NCBI GenBank assembly: GCA_964525625.1
Contig: CAZGKY010000032.1
Span: 1-18,659, forward strand
From: Stramentimicrobium sp964525625
GTDB taxonomy: Bacteria; Atribacterota; Phoenicimicrobiia; Phoenicimicrobiales; Stramentimicrobiaceae
Reading direction: 5' to 3'
DNA length: 18,659 nt
Within the stretch, counting starts at the first letter, position 1, and every line of letters starts with the position of its first letter. Positions 14,304 through 18,659 of this stretch are shown piece by piece. A program made the position numbers and the translations under genes. The notes under the pieces were generated by a model. It searched no databases. It was given only the letters and a program-made list of their open reading frames with translations, and had not been told where the DNA came from.

Positions 14304-14969
14304 TTGAGAAAAAAGTATTTCCGTTTAAAAAGAAAAATAAACTATTTATATCAGGAAAGAATCAGAATTGAAAAACTAAAAACCATTGAACGTAAGCTAT
14401 TTCAAGCTGGTTTCCGTTTGATTGCTGGTATTGATGAAGTGGGAAGGGGAGCCTTAGCTGGTCCAGTTGTTGCTGCAGCTGTAATCATAAAAGATATTGA
14501 TTCTTTTTTTATCACTGATTTAAAAGATTCAAAAAAATTAAATAATAGAAAAAGGGAATATTTATCTAAGCTAATTATAGAAAAATCTTATGATATTGGA
14601 ATCGGTATAATTGACCCGGATACTATTGACCAAATAAATATTCTACGAGCCACTTTACTGGCTATGAAAAGGGCAGTCATGTCTCTAAAGTACTGCCCTG
14701 ACTATTTATTAGTTGATGCCTTGAATATTCCCTTTATAGACATTCCCCAGGATAGTATTATCAAGGGTGAAGATAAAAGCATTTCCATAGCTGCAGCATC
14801 AATTGTAGCTAAAGTATATCGAGACAATCTAATGAAAAAGGTACATAAGCAATATCCCCTTTATCTATTTAATCAAAACATGGGCTATGGGACTAAGAAC
14901 CATCTTATAGCTTTAAAAATCCATGGAATATGCCCCATACATCGAAAATCATTTAAAGGTGTAAAATAA
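14304..14969 (+). CDS. rnhB: Ribonuclease HII
   Basis: RNase HII cuts RNA in RNA-DNA hybrids and removes misincorporated ribonucleotides from DNA. The 221 residues show GIDEVGRGALAGPVVAAAV (42-60), giving catalytic D44 and E45, then LLVDALNIP and ASIVAKVYRD, supplying the other two acids. The assigned start is TTG 14304, but it lacks a ribosome binding site. The first 25 residues are unusually basic (MRKKYFRLKRK). An alternative is an internal start near codon 22 (ATT, 14367), which follows AGGAAAG and would begin EKLKTIERKL, similar to short RNase HII proteins. The product is certain; the start is not. Confidence 0.93.
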   Translation: MRKKYFRLKRKINYLYQERIRIEKLKTIERKLFQAGFRLIAGIDEVGRGALAGPVVAAAVIIKDIDSFFITDLKDSKKLNNRKREYLSKLIIEKSYDIGIGIIDPDTIDQINILRATLLAMKRAVMSLKYCPDYLLVDALNIPFIDIPQDSIIKGEDKSISIAAASIVAKVYRDNLMKKVHKQYPLYLFNQNMGYGTKNHLIALKIHGICPIHRKSFKGVK

Positions 14970-14988
14970 ATAAAACTAATTTTTTAAA

Positions 14989-15363
14989 TTGAGTAATAAG
15001 CATATTAGCATGAATACTATTGGAAATACTGGTGAAAAATTGGCTAGATATTACCTCATTAAAAAGGGATATCAAATCTTAGAGAGAAATTATAAAGTTC
15101 CTTTTGGTGAAATAGACATCATTGCTGAAAAGAATGATTGCCTTTGTTTTATTGAAGTAAAATGCAGGAAGTCAAAAAAGTATGGATTACCGGAAGAGTC
15201 AATTACTCAATATAAGAAAGATAAAATTATTAAAGTAGCTCAAATGTATATCAAACAGAAAAGAGTTCAGGATAAGTTTTTTCGCTTTGATGTTATTACC
15301 TTACACTTTAATAATTCTCTACTAACAGAAATAAAACATATTACTAATGCCTTTTCTCAATAA
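14989..15363 (+). CDS. yraN: YraN/UPF0102 family nuclease-like protein
   Basis: This is the UPF0102 family, with a restriction-endonuclease-like fold and no settled cellular role. The 124 residues contain the conserved GEKLARYYLIKKGYQILERN (quoted at 14-33), FGEIDIIA with metal-ligand-type acids, FIEVKCRKS, and RFDVI near the C-terminus. The TTG start (14989) has no good ribosome binding site. An ATG seven codons later (15010) gives MNTIGNTGEKLA, which matches the usual family beginning equally well. Its place between rnhB and comM is the conserved rnhB-yraN-comM arrangement, suggesting a DNA-related role. Confidence 0.92.
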   Translation: MSNKHISMNTIGNTGEKLARYYLIKKGYQILERNYKVPFGEIDIIAEKNDCLCFIEVKCRKSKKYGLPEESITQYKKDKIIKVAQMYIKQKRVQDKFFRFDVITLHFNNSLLTEIKHITNAFSQ

Positions 15364-15411
15364 GTAGGAAGACAATACCAAATAAAAATTATTATAGGTT
15401 TGGGTGTAGTC

Positions 15412-16950
15412 TTGATTGCAAAACTTTTTAGCGCTGCTCTTTTAGGAATAGATGCATTTATAGTTGAAGTAGAAGTTGATGTTGCTAATGGATTACCTTC
15501 TTTTAATATTGTAGGTTTACCTGATACTGCAGTACAGGAATCAAGGGAAAGAGTAAGATCTGCACTTAAAAATAGTGCATTTCAATTTCCCATGCAAAGG
15601 ATCACTGTTAATTTGGCACCGGCAGATATAAAAAAGGAGGGACCAGCTTTAGATTTACCTATAGCCATCGGTATATTAGCAGCTAATGAACAACTTACTA
15701 CATTTGTTCATAGAAATCATATTATAATTGGTGAACTCTCTCTTAATGGTAGTATCAAGCCAGTAAATGGAGTGCTTTCCATTACCCTAATGGCAAAAAA
15801 AAATGGTATTAGTAATATAATTGTTCCTCTGGAAAATGCCCGCGAGGCAGGAATAGTAGATGATATAAATATTTTTCCGGTATCCCATTTACGGCAAGTA
15901 ATTAAGTTTCTAAATAAAGAAATTAATATACCTCCATTTTACATTAATAAATCAGAATTAATGTCTCATTTTGGAGATTATTCTATAGATTTTTCTGATG
16001 TGAAAGGTCAGCAACATGCTAAAAGAGCCTTGGAGGTAGCTGCTGCAGGTGGACATAATGTTATTATGATTGGTCCGCCAGGTTCCGGAAAGACTATGCT
16101 AGCCAAACGTATTCCCACTATTTTACCCAGTTTAACTTTAGAGGAATCCATTGAAATAACACGTTTATACAGTATTTCTAATTTGACTAATAGAAAATAT
16201 CCCATCATGACCAGAAGACCTTTTCGATCGCCACATCATACTATTAGTGATATCGGACTAATTGGAGGTGGAACAATTCCAAAACCGGGAGAAATCAGTT
16301 TAGCGCATAATGGTGTTCTATTTTTAGATGAGTTACCCGAGTTTAGTCGAACAGCCTTAGAGTCATTACGACAACCCTTAGAAAACGGAATAGTTACAAT
16401 TTCCAGAGCTTTACGTTCAGTAACTTATTTATCTCGTTTTATGCTGATAGCTGCAGCGAATCCTTGTCCTTGTGGCTATTTTGGAGATCCAGTTAAACAA
16501 TGTAACTGTACCTCATATCAGATACAAAAATATCGAGCCAGGATTTCTGGGCCACTATTAGACAGAATAGATATTCAAATTGAAGTCCCAAGATTGGACT
16601 ATAAGGAATTAGTGAACTATAAAAGAAATAACCATGAGCTGTCCTTGGAAATCAGGAAAAGAGTCGAGAAAGCAAGGCAAATACAATTAGAACGTTTACG
16701 GGGTAAAAATATTTTTAATAACTCCCAGATGCAGCGAAAAGATATTGAAAAATACTGTGTACTATCCAAAGAAGCCGGCAATCTATTACATAAAGCAATG
16801 GAAAAATTAAAATTAAGTGCTAGAGCATATGATAAAATATTAAAGTTGGCTAGAACAATTGCCGATCTTGAATTAAAGGAAGAGATTCAAACTGCCCATA
16901 TTGCTGAAGCTATACAATATCGAAGTTTGGATAGAGAGTATTTGATATAA
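15412..16950 (+). CDS. comM: ComM/YifB family AAA+ ATPase (Mg-chelatase-like)
   Basis: ComM is a hexameric AAA+ helicase that promotes branch migration during natural transformation in Gram-negative species; its role in Gram-positive-like bacteria is less clear. The 512-residue protein has an N-terminal Lon-protease-like fold domain (to about 170), Walker A GPPGSGKT (about 221-228), FRSPHHTISD, Walker B LFLDELPEF, the cysteine motif NPCPCGYFGD with CNC, and an arginine-containing LLDRIDI. The C-terminal Mg-chelatase domain is complete. TTG 15412 gives MIAKLFSAALLGID, the normal family beginning; GGGTG ends 5 nt upstream. A TTG four codons earlier (15400) is less likely. dprA, the usual downstream competence gene, is absent. 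Confidence 0.94.
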   Translation: MIAKLFSAALLGIDAFIVEVEVDVANGLPSFNIVGLPDTAVQESRERVRSALKNSAFQFPMQRITVNLAPADIKKEGPALDLPIAIGILAANEQLTTFVHRNHIIIGELSLNGSIKPVNGVLSITLMAKKNGISNIIVPLENAREAGIVDDINIFPVSHLRQVIKFLNKEINIPPFYINKSELMSHFGDYSIDFSDVKGQQHAKRALEVAAAGGHNVIMIGPPGSGKTMLAKRIPTILPSLTLEESIEITRLYSISNLTNRKYPIMTRRPFRSPHHTISDIGLIGGGTIPKPGEISLAHNGVLFLDELPEFSRTALESLRQPLENGIVTISRALRSVTYLSRFMLIAAANPCPCGYFGDPVKQCNCTSYQIQKYRARISGPLLDRIDIQIEVPRLDYKELVNYKRNNHELSLEIRKRVEKARQIQLERLRGKNIFNNSQMQRKDIEKYCVLSKEAGNLLHKAMEKLKLSARAYDKILKLARTIADLELKEEIQTAHIAEAIQYRSLDREYLI

Positions 16951-16997
16951 CAATTTTCATAACACCATATCAATAAACTATTAAAGAGGTTATTATT

Positions 16998-17672
16998 ATG
17001 ATGTCAAAAAATAAATTAGCTCCATCAATATTGAATGCCGATTTTTCTTGTTTAAAAGAAATTCTGCTTCTTTTAGAGAAATGCAAAGTTGATTTAGTGC
17101 ATCTGGATATTATGGATGGTTTTTTTGTTCCCAATATTTCTTTTGGACCAAAAATAGTTGCCACCATAAGAAAAAACACCAATCTTCCTCTTAGCGTTCA
17201 TTTGATGATAGAAAAGCCAGAACGATATATCAGAGAATTCTCGCAAATTTTAGATAATCATGATTGTCTAATTATTCATGTGGAAACTTGCTTACACTTG
17301 GATAAAACCTTACAAATGATTCTTGATTCTGGTATAAAAGCTGGTGTAGCTCTAAATCCCTCTACTCCTTTGGAAATGATAAAATATGTTTTAGATAAGT
17401 TGAATGTGATATTGATCATGACTGTTAATCCAGGTTTTGGGGGGCAAAAATTTATACCGGCTATGTTAGAAAAGATTGTTGAGACAAGAGAAATAGTAGA
17501 TAAATTTAAAAAAAATATAGATATTCAGGTAGATGGTGGAATTGATATCAATAATATACAGAAGGTTAATCAGGCTGGAGCAACAATCTTAGTAGTTGGT
17601 TCCCAAATATTTGAAGCTGAAAATCCTGAGCATATAATAAAACAATTTCAAAAAAAGTTACAAATTTTATAA
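16998..17672 (+). CDS. rpe: Ribulose-phosphate 3-epimerase
   Basis: Rpe interconverts ribulose 5-phosphate and xylulose 5-phosphate in the pentose phosphate pathway. The 224-residue TIM barrel has LAPSILNADFS (7-17), HLDIMDGFFVPNISFGP (with metal-ligand His and catalytic Asp), HLMI, MTVNPGFGGQKFI and VDGGI, so all the main catalytic signatures are present. Two adjacent ATGs (16998, 17001) are both possible; GAGGT (16986-16990) is 7 nt from the first and 10 from the second. In Firmicutes rpe usually lies beside rsgA near rpmB, so its place between comM and der is a rearrangement. Confidence 0.96.
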   Translation: MMSKNKLAPSILNADFSCLKEILLLLEKCKVDLVHLDIMDGFFVPNISFGPKIVATIRKNTNLPLSVHLMIEKPERYIREFSQILDNHDCLIIHVETCLHLDKTLQMILDSGIKAGVALNPSTPLEMIKYVLDKLNVILIMTVNPGFGGQKFIPAMLEKIVETREIVDKFKKNIDIQVDGGIDINNIQKVNQAGATILVVGSQIFEAENPEHIIKQFQKKLQIL

Positions 17673-17711
17673 AATAATTATTTAACAATTAGTAAGGCAG
17701 AAATTAACAAC

Positions 17712-18614
17712 ATGAGTAAAAAAGTAGTCATTATTGGTAAAACAAACACCGGTAAATCTACTCTATTTAATCGTATAATTGGTTTTAAAAAGGCCATTGT
17801 TTTCCCCGAACCAGGTATTACCCGTGACCGTAATTATGCAGAAGTGCAATGGTATAATAAGACTTTTACTCTAATTGATACTGGTGGTATTAACTATTTA
17901 CAAAAAAAAGACCCTATACAAAAAAAAATTTTAGAACAAATACAAAAGGCTATTTCCGATTCTGAAATCATCTTATTTCTTTTAGATACTATGAGTGGAA
18001 TTCAGATGGAAGATATTGATCTAGCTAGACTTATTAAAAAAAGCAATAAAAAAACAATTCTAGTTGTAAACAAGAATGATATTAAGAATAAGAATTATCT
18101 TATTAGTGATTTCTATCAATTAGGTTTGGGAGAACCCTGTCTTATTTCAGCAGAACAGGGTACTAATATTAATCAGTTGTTGGACAGAATATCCGATTTG
18201 CTACCTGATAATGATTTAATACCTGATAAAAATAGAAAAAATGATAATATTATTAAAGTGGCTATTATTGGTAAACCAAATGTTGGTAAATCTAGCCTTT
18301 TAAATGCAGTATTAAAAGAAGAAAGGATTATTGTTGATAGTATTCCCGGTACCACCAGAGATGCAATAGAGGCTTTACTGGAATTTGACAAATATCTAAT
18401 CAAATTTATTGATACTTCAGGGCTAAGAAGAAAAAAAAACGTAAAAAATAAAATTGAATATTTTGGCAATATAAGATCGATTGAGACTATTAAAAAAGTA
18501 GATATAGTATTATTGGTCTTAGATGCTTCGCAGACTATTAGTATGCAGGATAAAAGACTTGCCGATTTAATAAGAGCAGAAAACAAGGCGTGTATAGTGT
18601 TACTAAATAAATAT
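17712..18614 (+). CDS. der: Ribosome-assembly GTPase Der (EngA), 3' end missing
   Basis: Der is a double-GTPase that acts in 50S subunit maturation. 301 of roughly 440 expected residues are present; the genomic sequence stops at 18614 where adapter begins. The first G domain shows GKTNTGKST (9-17; the usual motif is GRPNVGKST), GITRD, DTGG and NKND. The second starts near residue 185 with GKPNVGKSS, then GTTRDA, DTSGLRRK, and breaks off at NKY within what should be NKWD. The KH-like C-terminal domain is lost. The ATG has AAGG 14 nt upstream, a weak site. Translation past the junction gives the adapter peptide RSEEHTSELQSP, which is not part of the protein. Confidence 0.95.
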
Positions 18615-18659
18615 AGATCGGAAGAGCACACGTCTGAACTCCAGTCACCGCTCATTATC
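18615..18659 (+). other. Illumina TruSeq read-2 adapter with i7 index (artefact)
   Basis: This is not genomic DNA. Bases 18615-18648 match the TruSeq adapter from AGATCGGAAGAGC to CTCCAGTCAC. Bases 18649-18656 read CGCTCATT, the i7 index D703, and ATC begins the following flow-cell sequence. Minus-strand translation gives the well-known artefact peptide SGDWSSDVCSSDL at the start of a false ORF (18173-18655). Confidence 0.98.

Noticed and set aside
45..18614. CRISPR arrays, insertion sequences, prophage, toxin-antitoxin or defence genes
   Set aside because: None seen. Every sizeable ORF with coding character is assigned to a conserved housekeeping family, and no direct-repeat arrays or transposase motifs were found.
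18173..18655. A 160-residue minus-strand ORF
   Set aside because: Its start lies in adapter sequence (SGDWSSDVCSSDL) and the remainder is the antisense of der.

Overview
The window is an AT-rich (roughly 30% GC by eye) bacterial chromosomal contig of conserved housekeeping genes. Standard stops are used, including a TGA stop at ftsY. The gene order resembles the Firmicutes/Clostridia core neighbourhood: rpmB transcribed outwards, then rsmD-coaD, tmcAL, pta, rpmF, fapR, acpP, rnc, smc, ftsY, ffh, rpsP, khpA, trmD, rplS, rnhB, yraN, comM, rpe and der. FapR and TmcAL point to a Firmicutes-like lineage such as Halanaerobiales or a Firmicutes-adjacent candidate phylum. The exact taxon cannot be fixed from sequence reading alone.

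Both ends are not genomic. Bases 1-44 and 18615-18659 are Illumina TruSeq adapter with readable index bases, so the true genomic span is 45-18614. The der gene at the right edge is cut by the adapter, and the adapter generates false peptides in both directions.

Layout: 45-275 is a non-coding tail behind rpmB. 276-464 is rpmB (minus). 504-569 holds back-to-back promoters. 698-1758 is rsmD-coaD (plus), converging on tmcAL (minus, 1773-3068). pta (plus) is divergent from tmcAL. rpmF has its own promoter and the clearest terminator in the window. From 4753 a fapR promoter with an inverted repeat over its -10 region opens a long, mostly co-directional run of genes to the right edge. This run covers fatty-acid control and acyl carrier (fapR, acpP), RNA processing (rnc), chromosome segregation (smc), protein targeting (ftsY, ffh), ribosome and tRNA genes (rpsP, khpA, trmD, rplS), DNA maintenance (rnhB, yraN, comM), the pentose phosphate pathway (rpe) and ribosome assembly (der).

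The neighbourhood is abridged compared with relatives. Genes often found here are missing: ackA beside pta, yceD before rpmF, plsX/fab genes between fapR and acpP, ylxM before ffh, rimM before trmD, rbgA before rnhB and dprA after comM. Start-codon use is also unusual: about eight genes start with TTG and ftsY very probably starts with ATT. I found no mobile element, CRISPR array, tRNA, rRNA or obviously new multi-gene system. The points most worth a second look are the ftsY start, the reduced fapR-acpP locus with an altered FapR ligand-pocket position, the divergent Smc, and the adapter ends.
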